Shown piece by piece: positions 1 through 7,942 of a stretch of DNA of 64,000 nucleotides. This DNA is from Bacteroidia bacterium (GTDB lineage Bacteria > Bacteroidota > Bacteroidia > Flavobacteriales > Flavobacteriaceae): contig JAUIBH010000009.1 in the NCBI GenBank assembly GCA_030427985.1, forward strand, positions 1-64,000, written 5' to 3'. The notes beneath the pieces were generated by a model, which did no database searches, had not been told where the DNA came from, and saw only the letters and a program-made list of their open reading frames with translations. The translations under genes and the position numbers were made by a program. Each line of letters opens with the position of its first letter. Position 1 is the first letter of the stretch.

Positions 1-60
1 AAATTGGGTACCAAAATTCACCTTTTTTTCGTATATTGTATAGAGAAATCAGAGGTTGAA

Positions 61-1716
61 ATGGGGTTATATCCACGGTTAGACTATAAAAAGAGTAAAA
101 AAGATACCACCAAAGATGATGAAGTGAGGGTAGTTGTTGATTACTACTACAACGGGGAGAGAACAAAAATCACCACAGGGGTTTCTTGTTTGGTTAAGGA
201 TTGGGATGAAAATTGGAGAAAAAAACCTTCCAAGAAACCGATAAGGACAACGGATAGGGAACACCGAGGAAAAAACTTATTGATTCAAAATAAGTTGGAT
301 GAAATAAATGGGGTGGTACTCACTATACAGAAACAGGATAAGGAACCCGTTGTACCACTCGTAAAGAGTTATTTGAGAAAAGAAAGGAAGGAAAGGAAGG
401 ATGATACACAACGGGAAATACACTTCTTACCCTTGCTGGTGGAGTATGAAAATTACATCAAAAGTGAACATTACGAGAATAGGGAAAGTACAAGGAGATG
501 GGTACTCTCTTGTATAAAACAGATTATAGAATACACCACTTATTATCAGAATAAAAACAATACACTTCTTTTCCCCGATGAACTTGATAGGGATTGGGTA
601 TATGGATTTATCAAATGGAGTTTTGATACCAAAGGGTTAAAACCCTCTACGATAAAGAAAAGGGTAAAGGTACTCTCCCACTTTTCCAATTGGAGTAAAG
701 AGAAATACAACACCACATTCCAAATCAGAAAACCGAAAAAGGTATTTTTGGGAACTGATGAAAATCTTGATATAGTTTTTCTTACCAGGGATGAAGTGGT
801 GAAACTGTACAAGTACGATGGGTTTGATGAAGAAAACCCCGAACACGTAAAAATACTTACCAAGGAAAAAAGACTCACCTATATGGAAGATAAGTGGGTA
901 CACTCCAAAGAAGGGGAGAAAAGTAGAACCTACACCACTTTTGAGGTATATAAGGATATGTTGGTTTTTCTTGTGAACGTGGGTTGCAGATGGGGAGATT
1001 TGGTGGATATGAAGGTTGGGGATTTGGTATATGATAAGGTAGTTGATAAAGAACAGGGATTTACGGTTGGGTACTTTTCATATTTTATGGGAAAGATTAA
1101 AAACCAAAGGAATATGGTTAAAGTACCAAGGAACAAGATAACGTTTGAGATATATAAGAAGTACTCCACAGGTAAAAACTTGGAACACCATATTTTTCCA
1201 CGTACCAGATATGGAAATAGTATAACGAACCAAAAATTTAACAACTACATAAAAGAGGTTTGCAGGATAGTTGGATTGAACCGAAAGGTTAAAAAAACGG
1301 AGTGGAACCTGAACGGTGAAGAAATGAAGGATAGTACCGAATATCTCTCTTTACACGAGGTAGTTTCTTCCCACATCGGTAGAAAAACATTCATTAGAAC
1401 ACACATCCAAAAAGGAACCCCGATTAGAACGATTATGAAAATGACCGGACACAAGAGTAGAAAGGTGTTTGATGGTTATTATGAGATACTTGACGAGGAT
1501 ATTAAGTACAAGAACGATGATTTGTTTAGTGAGATGATAGTGGAGGAAAACAAATCCTTGAAAACCCAAAAGGTAGAACCTCATCAGAAAACAACTTCCC
1601 CCTTTTCCAAAGAAAAGGAACAAGAGATAGAAAAACTTAAATACTCCCTTGATAAGGAGTGGATTACACAGGAAAAGTACGATGAACTTTTCCAAAAAAT
1701 GATTATCGGTGAATAA
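61..1716 (+). CDS. Tyrosine recombinase / phage-type integrase
   Basis: Site-specific recombinase expected to integrate and excise the small element at the left of the window. The C-terminal half carries the tyrosine-recombinase signature: Arg310 in CRWGDL, His438-x-x-Arg441 in SSHIGRKTF, His464 in TGHKS, and the nucleophile Tyr473 or Tyr474 in DGYYEI. The N-terminal half has the arm-binding and SAM-like core-binding look of long Bacteroidetes integrases. I chose ATG 61; the frame is open upstream to a TTG at 4, which would add 19 unconserved-looking residues. At 551 aa it is longer than average. A 48-codon gene overlaps its stop. Codon use (AGG/AGA Arg, TAC Tyr, many GTAC) differs from the chromosome to the right, which fits a mobile origin. 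Family assignment is firm; target site unknown. Confidence 0.93.
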   Translation: MGLYPRLDYKKSKKDTTKDDEVRVVVDYYYNGERTKITTGVSCLVKDWDENWRKKPSKKPIRTTDREHRGKNLLIQNKLDEINGVVLTIQKQDKEPVVPLVKSYLRKERKERKDDTQREIHFLPLLVEYENYIKSEHYENRESTRRWVLSCIKQIIEYTTYYQNKNNTLLFPDELDRDWVYGFIKWSFDTKGLKPSTIKKRVKVLSHFSNWSKEKYNTTFQIRKPKKVFLGTDENLDIVFLTRDEVVKLYKYDGFDEENPEHVKILTKEKRLTYMEDKWVHSKEGEKSRTYTTFEVYKDMLVFLVNVGCRWGDLVDMKVGDLVYDKVVDKEQGFTVGYFSYFMGKIKNQRNMVKVPRNKITFEIYKKYSTGKNLEHHIFPRTRYGNSITNQKFNNYIKEVCRIVGLNRKVKKTEWNLNGEEMKDSTEYLSLHEVVSSHIGRKTFIRTHIQKGTPIRTIMKMTGHKSRKVFDGYYEILDEDIKYKNDDLFSEMIVEENKSLKTQKVEPHQKTTSPFSKEKEQEIEKLKYSLDKEWITQEKYDELFQKMIIGE

Positions 1717-1855
1717 GATACCCTCCAAGAAAAGAAGAAAGGAACTCCGTAGAGAATACGAAAGAATACAAGGGTTGAGGTACCTGCAAGAATTGGAGAA
1801 CCAACCAGATATCACGTGGTTTGATTGGGTAGGTTATATGTTGAGGTACAATTAG
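1709..1855 (+). CDS. Small basic protein overlapping the integrase stop
   Basis: A 48-codon frame starting GTG inside the last codons of the integrase and running past it; the 8-base overlap suggests translational coupling. The product is very basic at the N-terminus (SKKRRKELRREYERI) and then has an aromatic segment (TWFDWVGYML). Codon use matches the integrase. It could be a small DNA-binding accessory protein of the recombinase, such as a directionality factor, but no family is recognised. It is supported only by coupling, composition and reading-frame length. Confidence 0.5.
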   Translation: MNKIPSKKRRKELRREYERIQGLRYLQELENQPDITWFDWVGYMLRYN

Positions 1856-1988
1856 AACTTCTTTTTTTCTTAAAAACGTTAAAGTTTCCACTTTTTTCCA
1901 AAAAACCTTACGTTTTTCTTTTTTCCACATACTTATAGTTGAACACCTTTTAGTACGAGAGTACGAGGTTAAAAATTGATGGACCCGA

Positions 1989-2016
1989 TTAGGGTATATG
2001 GGTACTTTATACCCAG
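1989..2016. promoter_or_regulatory. Small hairpin just upstream of the HUH gene
   Basis: The gap 1856-2034 holds AT-rich sequence and a short inverted repeat, GGGTA-ctta-TACCC, about 20-30 bases before the HUH protein start. Hairpins of this size are typical nick sites for HUH replication initiators, but no nick motif can be proven by eye. Confidence 0.25.
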
Positions 2017-2034
2017 TAACCAACTACAAGTGAT

Positions 2035-2418
2035 ATGAATAAAGTGATATGTACAATACGGAAATGGGATTACAGAGGGAACAAAAGGTACAATCCAAGT
2101 ATAAAGAACCTCAACAAACAGATACACACCCTCCACAAGAAGTTAAAAAAGAAGGATACTGTATATACCACCTACACCATAGAAAGGGATGAAGGAAGGA
2201 ACGGGTACCACGTACACTCTCTTTTCCAGTACAAGGATAAAGAGAACCTCCACGAAAACCTGCAAAAGTTTGTTGGTGGTGAGGTAGATAAAAAAGGAAG
2301 TTTTGATACTTGTTTTGGAAAATGGGGAACAATATTTATAGATGAGGTGAGGGATGAAAACCAATACACTAGATATATGAACAAATTTGTGAACAGAACA
2401 AGTAAAACACTTGTATAA
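2035..2418 (+). CDS. Compact HUH endonuclease-like (Rep) protein
   Basis: Candidate rolling-circle replication initiator or relaxase-like nickase of the element. It shows an HUH metal-binding motif, His59-Val-His61 in GYHVHSLFQY, on a beta strand after an ERDEGRNG turn. About 50 residues later comes QYTRYMNKF, matching the YxxR/KYxxK active-site helix of Rep proteins from single-stranded-DNA phages and plasmids (Tyr111, Tyr114, Lys117). At 127 aa it is much shorter than the usual 200-350 aa Rep, so it would be a bare nuclease domain with no helicase. It is followed 12 bases later by the next gene. Inference rests on motif spacing; no activity can be shown from sequence. Confidence 0.6.
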   Translation: MNKVICTIRKWDYRGNKRYNPSIKNLNKQIHTLHKKLKKKDTVYTTYTIERDEGRNGYHVHSLFQYKDKENLHENLQKFVGGEVDKKGSFDTCFGKWGTIFIDEVRDENQYTRYMNKFVNRTSKTLV

Positions 2419-2430
2419 AAAGGAGTAACT

Positions 2431-2865
2431 ATGATAGATGGAATAAAAAACAAAGATATACTCACCGAGGAACAACAGAGATTACGGAATATGGAACTTA
2501 TCGGAATGGAACTTGACGAGAACCAAGTGGATAAATTAAAGAAGTACGTGGAAGATAAGTTTGATATGGTTGATTTGGAAGAATTTATCTGGGAGTTTGA
2601 GTTGGAGAACGGTTATGATGAAAAAGGTAGTGATGAACTTGAACTCAATAAGATTATGGATGAAATATGGGGTGATGAACTGAATGGATTAAAGTTGGAG
2701 AACCTTGAAATAAACGATGGGATTGAGTACGAGATAGGATATAAGAACCCCTACGGAAAATACGGTGGAATGATAAAAAAGTTTGATGGTGAAAACCACT
2801 TCAAAAATTGGTACAACTTTATGGATGGTAAAGGATATAAATTGATTACAGTAAATAAATTATGA
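2431..2865 (+). CDS. Acidic hypothetical protein of the mobile element
   Basis: A 144-residue, strongly acidic protein with no recognised domain: long helical segments rich in Glu/Asp (LEEFIWEFELENG), then an aromatic C-terminus. It has a good Shine-Dalgarno site (AAGGAG, 7 bases before ATG), which is rare in this phylum and stands out here. Its stop overlaps the start of the downstream HTH gene (ATGA), so the two are co-translated. It could be a DNA-mimic or a partner of the HUH protein upstream; this is a guess from charge and context only. Confidence 0.7.
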   Translation: MIDGIKNKDILTEEQQRLRNMELIGMELDENQVDKLKKYVEDKFDMVDLEEFIWEFELENGYDEKGSDELELNKIMDEIWGDELNGLKLENLEINDGIEYEIGYKNPYGKYGGMIKKFDGENHFKNWYNFMDGKGYKLITVNKL

Positions 2866-3044
2866 TGGAAAGATATACAATGGATGAACTGACGGAAAGG
2901 TACAACGTCAGTACAAGGACGATATACAACTGGATAAAGGAAAAAGGATTACCCATAACACAGATTACACCTCAACAGAGATGGGTATATAAAGAAGATT
3001 TGGAAGAATGGGAAAACTCATTTAGAGAACCCGTCAGAGGTTAA
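2862..3044 (+). CDS. HTH domain protein, excisionase-like
   Basis: A 60-residue single-domain winged-helix/MerR-like HTH (HTH_17 type): MDELTERYNVSTRTIYNWI forms the HTH and QRWVYKEDLEEW the wing and final helix. Such proteins serve as excisionases or small regulators in Bacteroidetes mobile elements. The start overlaps the previous stop (ATGA). A strong terminator follows 50 bases later, so it ends an operon with the HUH protein. Confidence 0.8.
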   Translation: MMERYTMDELTERYNVSTRTIYNWIKEKGLPITQITPQQRWVYKEDLEEWENSFREPVRG

Positions 3045-3092
3045 AAGAAATTATATGAATGTTTGATATACTATATAATGGACCTCCACACA

Positions 3093-3130
3093 GAACCCCC
3101 AGCAATAACCTTGACGGGGGTTCTTCTTTT
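3093..3130 (+). terminator. Intrinsic terminator after the HUH/HTH operon
   Basis: Perfect 8-bp stem GAACCCCC / GGGGGTTC with a 15-base loop followed by TTCTTTT. It lies about 50 bases after the HTH gene stop and closes the first operon of the element. Confidence 0.8.
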
Positions 3131-3137
3131 GTACAGA

Positions 3138-3207
3138 ATAATTTCTTGCTAAAACACCCCCTTTATTGAAACCTTAAATGACGAGTTTTATATTGGAACT
3201 GGTTTTT
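3138..3207 (+). repeat. Direct repeat, copy 1 (upstream of the lipoprotein gene)
   Basis: About 70 bases beginning AATAATTTCTTG, with runs of C, then AACCTTAAA and ending GGAACTGGTTTTT. A diverged copy of the same length and order lies at 4341-4420. The copies flank the lipoprotein gene, and each precedes a gene start by roughly 80 bases, so they may be shared promoter/leader regions as well as traces of cargo insertion. Confidence 0.6.
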
Positions 3208-3284
3208 ACAGAAGGATTTGAAGTTTTTTTCCTACTTTTATTTCCTCCCCCAACAATACAAATATCAATACCAACCAAACCAAA

Positions 3285-4259
3285 ATGAAGTACCTCATTC
3301 CTATAATTGTTTCATTCCTTTTCATCAGTTGCAACAATCCCTCCAGTAAATCATTGATGACTGAACTCACCCCGGAGGAAATCAACACCATTTCCCAAAA
3401 GGATACTCTGTTCAAAGATTTCTACAAAATGATGGAGGTGGTACGGGATTCTGTTTTGGTTTCTGATGTGGACAAATCCGAATATATTGACCTCAAATAC
3501 AAAGATTATTTGGATTTAACCGAATTCTATCTTGATTCCACCTATTGGAACAGTATGGATAATTCACTGGAAGAGAGATGGAATAGGGAGTATAAGGGAA
3601 CCAAAGACCAAATCGATTCTATCATCCAATTTTACAACCAAAGGTACCAAAACAATAATTTGAACAGTTATCTTAAAATAGAGTTGGATAGGGTAACCAC
3701 CAATTATTATTCATATTCATCAGGGGTTAAGGACGTTCGGTTAGGTTTCAAACTAACCCCCCTAAAAGGAGAAATACAACAACTTGTGTTTTATTATTCA
3801 TTAACCCCAAAGATTAATGAGAACAAAGATGATTCCCTTTTAGGGAACCTTCTCAAAGACCTCAATGGTTGCAGGAGTATGACTCCGTTTTCAAGACCAA
3901 TCACAAGATATTGGAAGGTGGATTATTCACTTGAAAAAGAATTAAGTGGTTCAACCAAAGATGAGGTATTGAGAGATTACAATTTAGAGATTGACATTGA
4001 TAGGATACGTATCAACAATATGAATTTGGATAGTGATGATTCCAAATTACCTCACGAAATTGAAATGTACAATGAGTATGAAGATTCTCCTTTTATGAGA
4101 GAACTTTATGAGGAAGATATTGCAGAGGAATATCTGAATAAAAAATATCTATCCGTATCCAATTTCAAACGGGAAGTACAAGATAGTATCGTAAACTCAA
4201 ATGAAAGGTTCAAGAAAATAAATGACCTCTACAAAAAGTACTATGATAGAGACCGTTGA
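3285..4259 (+). CDS. Hypothetical lipoprotein, cargo of the mobile element
   Basis: A 324-residue predicted lipoprotein: signal peptide with lipobox LFISC (Cys16) followed by Asn-Asn-Pro-Ser. The rest is rich in charged and Tyr residues, with long predicted helices and no recognised domain. It is flanked by two ~70-bp direct repeats and uses more TAT/GAT-type codons than the recombinase and HUH genes, which suggests a cargo gene of separate origin. Surface lipoproteins on phages and integrative elements sometimes block superinfection; that role here is only a hypothesis. Confidence 0.75.
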   Translation: MKYLIPIIVSFLFISCNNPSSKSLMTELTPEEINTISQKDTLFKDFYKMMEVVRDSVLVSDVDKSEYIDLKYKDYLDLTEFYLDSTYWNSMDNSLEERWNREYKGTKDQIDSIIQFYNQRYQNNNLNSYLKIELDRVTTNYYSYSSGVKDVRLGFKLTPLKGEIQQLVFYYSLTPKINENKDDSLLGNLLKDLNGCRSMTPFSRPITRYWKVDYSLEKELSGSTKDEVLRDYNLEIDIDRIRINNMNLDSDDSKLPHEIEMYNEYEDSPFMRELYEEDIAEEYLNKKYLSVSNFKREVQDSIVNSNERFKKINDLYKKYYDRDR

Positions 4260-4340
4260 TTCAGTCACATTAGAATGAATATCAATCCGTTGTAGATATT
4301 TAGATATAATATTTTGGAATTTGACCTTACAAGATTAAGA

Positions 4341-4420
4341 AATAATTTCTTGTAAAAGTACCCCCACCCCCCTTCATTAAAAACCTTAAAGGACCGGTTT
4401 ATATATCGGAACTGGTTTTT
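4341..4420 (+). repeat. Direct repeat, copy 2 (upstream of the 175-aa gene)
   Basis: Second copy of the repeat seen at 3138-3207: same AATAATTTCTTG start, C-rich run, AACCTTAAA and GGAACTGGTTTTT end, with scattered substitutions. It precedes the 4497 gene as copy 1 precedes the lipoprotein gene. Confidence 0.6.
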
Positions 4421-4476
4421 TTCATATAGGAACTTTTTCTTACCCACCATCATATTTATAGTTGGAACGAATTATT

Positions 4477-4500
4477 ATGAACCTAAATGAAAAAATATGA
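4477..4500 (+). other. Mini-ORF overlapping the next start codon
   Basis: ATG followed by six codons and TGA (product MNLNEKI); its stop shares bases with the ATG at 4497 (ATGA). It could couple translation of the 175-aa gene. It is too short to be certain that it is translated. Confidence 0.25.
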
Positions 4501-5024
4501 AGAATATAGTACCAAGTTTTGAATTGGATGGATTGAAAAAACTACTTGAAGAAAGTGGAATAGAGGGTGTGATGAAGTACACGGATGTTATCGTTTTGAA
4601 CCACCTGATAGAAAGGGGTGTTATCCCATACCAAAGGGATAAGATGATAAGTACCCTTAAAGAAGATACCGATATGGATTATTCCAAGATTATGGATTTA
4701 GTGAACAAATACGATAAATGGAAAAAGTACCTACCGTCTTACTCCTTGCAACTGAACCAAAAACTGGATAGGATAAATACCGAAATGGATACCGTTGTAC
4801 CATTCAGAAAAATAAATGAAAGTATGATAGGGTTTGTACCCGATACGAAGGATAGGGATAAGATAAAGGTTATGAACGGTTCAAGGAACCACCTGATTAT
4901 TTTGGGTACCGTTGATAAAAGGGATTGGAGTATAAACTGGAACGAGAACTGGATTATACAACCAGAGGTGAACAGATATGTTATCGGTGAGATTAAAAGG
5001 TTGAAAAAAGAAAATTGGGTATAA
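4497..5024 (+). CDS. Hypothetical protein of the mobile element
   Basis: A 175-residue soluble protein with no recognised domain. Residues 1-70 look helical (DGLKKLLEESGIEGVMKY); the C-terminal half has beta character and ends in a basic helix (GEIKRLKKENW). Codon use matches the recombinase and HUH genes (GTAC, AGG, ATA rich), so it belongs to the element's core. One base separates its stop from the next HTH gene, so both are probably one transcript. Confidence 0.75.
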   Translation: MKNIVPSFELDGLKKLLEESGIEGVMKYTDVIVLNHLIERGVIPYQRDKMISTLKEDTDMDYSKIMDLVNKYDKWKKYLPSYSLQLNQKLDRINTEMDTVVPFRKINESMIGFVPDTKDRDKIKVMNGSRNHLIILGTVDKRDWSINWNENWIIQPEVNRYVIGEIKRLKKENWV

Positions 5025-5025
5025 A

Positions 5026-5244
5026 ATGGAAAATTACTTTGAGGAAAAAATAAAAGGGTTGGATGAATACCGATGGATTACCGTGGAAGATTGCAGTGAG
5101 AAATTGGGAATATCCACAAGAACCGTATTCCAGTACCTGAAGGATGGAAAAATCAAAGGTGTTAAATGGAAGAAAAGAAGATTGATAGATACCGTATCAA
5201 TAATGGGGTTCTTAATCAGAGAAGGGGTTATGGATAAACCATAA
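5026..5244 (+). CDS. HTH domain protein, excisionase-like (second copy)
   Basis: A 72-residue HTH_17-type protein: VEDCSEKLGISTRTVFQYL is the HTH, followed by a basic wing (KGVKWKKRRL). It resembles the 60-aa protein at 2862-3044 in fold but not closely in sequence. Last gene before the GTAC-rich right end of the element, which is a usual place for the excisionase or a repressor. Start is immediately after the preceding stop. Confidence 0.8.
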   Translation: MENYFEEKIKGLDEYRWITVEDCSEKLGISTRTVFQYLKDGKIKGVKWKKRRLIDTVSIMGFLIREGVMDKP

Positions 5245-5403
5245 CATAGTACCCCCCAAAAAAAATAAACCGGTACCCCAAATATTTTGATTGTACCCTT
5301 TAGGTACTTAAATTAGCACCCAAGGGTACTAACAAAATATGATAAAGTCAATGAATATAGGGTATTTCAGAGGTGTTCCAGTACTGGAGGTACCACGAAG
5401 TGG
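5245..5403. repeat. GTAC-rich right end of the element with small palindromes
   Basis: No convincing gene. The stretch holds repeated GTACC/GGTAC words (near 5260, 5295, 5306, 5326), a perfect 12-bp palindrome TCCAGTACTGGA at 5377-5388 and a small hairpin CCAC-gaa-GTGG at 5393-5403. Such clustered short repeats fit recombinase arm sites or iterons near an attachment site. I found no matching core repeat at the left edge, whose att site probably lies outside the window. Confidence 0.4.
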
Positions 5404-5410
5404 CAACTAC

Positions 5411-5440
5411 AAAAGCCCATCCAAATTGGATGGGCTTTTG
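5411..5440 (+). terminator. Bidirectional intrinsic terminator
   Basis: Perfect stem AAAAGCCCATCC / GGATGGGCTTTT with a 5-base loop and A- and T-rich flanks, so it can act on both strands. It separates the element's right end from the HigBA genes and may originally have followed the chromosomal gene or site in which the element sits. Confidence 0.8.
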
Positions 5441-5489
5441 TTTTGGAACAAAACGGAATCAAAGTGTATGCTGAAAAAAAATGTGCTTT

Positions 5490-5792
5490 TTAAGCAACGT
5501 TTTTATTCTCAAACTTTTCTATTCCATCCAGTTCTGCTTTTTTCTCTTTCTTTTCTTCCTCAATATCATAATCGTCTTGAAGTCCGAGCCAAAATTTTGC
5601 AGAATTACCAAAGTATATGCTCAATCGCAAAGCAGTATCTGCAGTTATTCTTCTTCTACCTTTTAGTATCTCTGAAATTCTAGTTTGTGGTATTTTAAGG
5701 TCTTTGGAAAGTCTATATGCCGTAATTTCCAAAGGCTCAAGAAATTCTAGGTTTAAGACTTCGCCGGGATGTACATTTGCCAATTTTTCCAT
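5490..5792 (-). CDS. higA: HigA-family antitoxin
   Basis: Antitoxin of a type II toxin-antitoxin pair. It opens with the HigA signature HPGEVLNLEFLEPL, followed by an XRE-type HTH (ITAYRLSKDLKIPQTRIS, then EILKGRRRITADTALRLSI) and the family's FGNSAKFWLGLQ segment. The C-terminus is a charged Glu/Lys tail. It lies 13 bases after the toxin gene and is transcribed with it; such antitoxins normally repress their own operon. Length (100 aa) is normal. Confidence 0.92.
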   Translation of the reverse strand: MEKLANVHPGEVLNLEFLEPLEITAYRLSKDLKIPQTRISEILKGRRRITADTALRLSIYFGNSAKFWLGLQDDYDIEEEKKEKKAELDGIEKFENKNVA

Positions 5793-5805
5793 TTTCTTTC
5801 CTTTA

Positions 5806-6087
5806 TTAATGGTAGTCTATTATTTCTACTTCTTTTGCGTTTCCATTTTCCCAGAGAAAAATAATCCGCCATTGTTTGTTGATTCGTATGCTATAAAATT
5901 CGTTTAGCTTTCCCGTCAGCTTTTCAAGTCGATTGGATGGTGGTATCCGTAGGTCGGTAATATCTTGCGAGTTGTTCAACATTCTCAATTTCCGTCGCCC
6001 TGCATTTTGTATTTCAATTGGCATTTTTTTGACACGCATACCATTCCAAATTTTTTCGGTCTCTTTGGAGCCAAACGAAATAATCAT
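5806..6087 (-). CDS. higB: HigB/RelE-family toxin
   Basis: Predicted ribosome-dependent mRNA interferase, 93 aa, first gene of the pair (toxin first, as usual for higBA). Family marks: RRKLRMLNNSQDITDLRIPP, NRLEKLTGKL and the C-terminal strand pair YSIRINKQWRIIFLW. It is complete, with no frameshift. The pair is next to an integrated element and may stabilise the region. Confidence 0.92.
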   Translation of the reverse strand: MIISFGSKETEKIWNGMRVKKMPIEIQNAGRRKLRMLNNSQDITDLRIPPSNRLEKLTGKLNEFYSIRINKQWRIIFLWENGNAKEVEIIDYH

Positions 6088-6235
6088 ACTACTTTTTCAC
6101 GTTACTAACGTCAAAGGTAAGTAAAAATTTTAGTTTTAAAAAGTTGCTAAATGATCCCAACTATAATTTTGGCGGCTAAACCACAAGGTGCAATCTTGTG
6201 GGAGCGGGGGTGATTTGTAGCCGTTGTTAGTAGCC

Positions 6236-7021
6236 TTATTTTAGTTTCCTACTTTTTTTCAATTCTTCTTGTAAAGTTTTCATTTTAGAAGGTTTTACAT
6301 AAACTTCATGTATTATCGAAAGAAATAAATCATGCAACCCATTCGCATCTTCTTTTGTAAATTCATGTAGTGTAATATCAGTATCAGGATGTGCACCTTG
6401 GTTTCCAATGTCTTTTATAATTTTTGCATTATCATGAAAGACATCGGTTAAGTCAATTTCCAATAAGTTTTTATTAGTTTTTAACCATTCTAGCTGGTTG
6501 AACAAAGTTTTTCCTTTTCCTCCTAAAATGTCCTTTGCTAAAATTTGAATTGCTCTCCTATATAAAATTGCTGAAGCAATATATTTGGAGTTGCTTAAAC
6601 AATAGTCTGCTTCACTAGCAGTCTTTTTTAGGGAAGAATGCTTTTTAGGTATATCTTCATTTATGTATCCTTCTCCCTTTGCAGGAATTCGATAAAGCTT
6701 GTAGAGTCTATATGTATATTCGTAATGTGTAGAGTTTCCTTCAGTTATAGCTTTTTGTTCAACAAATTGGACTGTTTGTATAAAACTTTTTCTTCTACAA
6801 CTAGGACATTCCAAATATATATTAACAAACCTAGGCAAACCTTCTTCACTATAATATGGCTTGTCATATGTTTTGGAATATATTTTTAAAAATACGTCTC
6901 TTTTACAGTAATCACAATTTCCAGGTATTTCTTGTGAAATAGAGGATTCACTAGCTTCATAAACGCATTCATAATTATCACGTATGTGCTTTTCAAATTC
7001 TTCTTGGTTTAATAATTCCAT
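6236..7021 (-). CDS. DUF4145 domain protein with N-terminal zinc ribbon
   Basis: A 261-residue protein. The N-terminal third has two Cys-x-x-Cys knuckles (CDYC and CPSC) that would form a zinc ribbon. The C-terminal part (about 140-245) is the DUF4145 fold: SKYIASAILYRRAIQIL, KDIGNQGAHPD and a terminal helix, as seen in restriction-associated and HEPN-like proteins. DUF4145 genes often occur near defence or mobile regions, as here between HigBA and an XRE regulator. The biochemical role is unknown. Confidence 0.8.
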   Translation of the reverse strand: MELLNQEEFEKHIRDNYECVYEASESSISQEIPGNCDYCKRDVFLKIYSKTYDKPYYSEEGLPRFVNIYLECPSCRRKSFIQTVQFVEQKAITEGNSTHYEYTYRLYKLYRIPAKGEGYINEDIPKKHSSLKKTASEADYCLSNSKYIASAILYRRAIQILAKDILGGKGKTLFNQLEWLKTNKNLLEIDLTDVFHDNAKIIKDIGNQGAHPDTDITLHEFTKEDANGLHDLFLSIIHEVYVKPSKMKTLQEELKKSRKLK

Positions 7022-7142
7022 CTATTCTTCCTTTTATAATTGCTGGTAGCTTGTTTTAGAGCTACAAATGCAAACTATACCCCAAAATAAGAATAAAACC
7101 TATAATAGGCGTTGTTTTTACTTCAGCAAAGAAGACGGCATC

Positions 7143-7376
7143 CTATCCATCAAAACCTTCAGCAAAAAATTCAGTCACACTTAAATCAAAATAGGTGGCA
7201 ATTCTTTTGATGGTGCTGAATTTTGGGTCCCATTTCCCGGTTTCTATACGTCCAAAATGGATTCCTGTGTCATTATAAGCGTCTTCTTGGGTAAGATTTC
7301 GGGATTCTCTTAACCCCTTAACCCGGTTGGCTAAGTCTTTCAAAAAATCAACATTTTGGTCGTTTTTGTCCTTCAT
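7143..7376 (-). CDS. XRE-family transcriptional regulator
   Basis: A 77-residue single-domain HTH_3 protein: LRESRNLTQEDAYNDTGIHF is the first half of the HTH, and GRIETGKWDPKFSTIKRIA completes it, with a conserved final helix (YFDLSVTEFF). Probably a local repressor. The intergenic space to the DUF4145 gene (about 120 bases) shows no clear operator. Confidence 0.85.
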   Translation of the reverse strand: MKDKNDQNVDFLKDLANRVKGLRESRNLTQEDAYNDTGIHFGRIETGKWDPKFSTIKRIATYFDLSVTEFFAEGFDG

Positions 7377-7470
7377 ACGACAGCAATGTCAAAATTTTGA
7401 GTGTTGAAATTAATGACGTAAACGTCATTTTATGTATTTTTGAGACATCCCATTCTTAAATTAATCCACT

Positions 7471-7917
7471 ATGCCACCACGTCCCATTTCTTCCACGTTT
7501 ACCAACTTCCTCCACCAAAATTCTCCAACCCCACTACAGATCACCTTTGCCACCCTTAACATCTGCAACCACCAAAACAGGCAGTTGCTGCACTGCGTAC
7601 AACGGCCCCAGAGCCGTATCATCCTCCAAAAAATGCCACAAAAGGGTCTGGTGGAGATCACGGTGTTGGATAATCTGGTTTTTAGCTTCTCCTTTCAATT
7701 CCAGATACCCAACGCTCAAAAATTCCATGATGTGGAAATGTTGGCCCTGCCCCGTCCCTTAGATCAAGGCAGGTTATATATAGATGAAGAAAAATTGCAG
7801 CTCTCTTTTCGCATAGATGCCCCAGACCCCACCCTACGGGTGGAGGTGACGCATGTGTACCAAGGCATCCTCAAACTGGAACATTTTTGCACACGTCTTT
7901 GTCGGCCAATGCCATGA
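7471..7917 (+). CDS. Uncertain hypothetical protein
   Basis: Longest frame in an otherwise unexplained 560-base stretch. The N-terminal ~50 residues are low-quality (Pro/His/Gln-rich), but residues 60-140 read like a beta-rich soluble domain (GLVEITVLDNLVFSFSFQ, GRLYIDEEKLQLSFRIDA, LRVEVTHVYQG). No family recognised, and GC content is higher than in neighbours. It could be a real small gene with a later start (for example near codon 54), or a decayed fragment. Shorter competing frames exist on the minus strand; none looks better. Confidence 0.4.
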   Translation: MPPRPISSTFTNFLHQNSPTPLQITFATLNICNHQNRQLLHCVQRPQSRIILQKMPQKGLVEITVLDNLVFSFSFQFQIPNAQKFHDVEMLALPRPLDQGRLYIDEEKLQLSFRIDAPDPTLRVEVTHVYQGILKLEHFCTRLCRPMP

Positions 7918-7942
7918 GGTTGTGGCCATACGATGCCGAGTC

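Noticed and set aside
5360-5412. Possible tRNA 3' end as attachment site
   Set aside because: The hairpins do not fit a T-arm with the expected TTCGANNC loop and no acceptor or anticodon stem is present.
5339-5683. 114-codon + strand frame spanning the right end of the element
   Set aside because: It crosses the terminator at 5411-5440 and then runs antisense through higA; composition is not protein-like after the terminator.
7461-7728. Minus-strand frames of 64-66 codons opposite the 7471 frame
   Set aside because: Short, Trp/Cys-rich or without a start context; the + strand frame is the better, though still weak, candidate.
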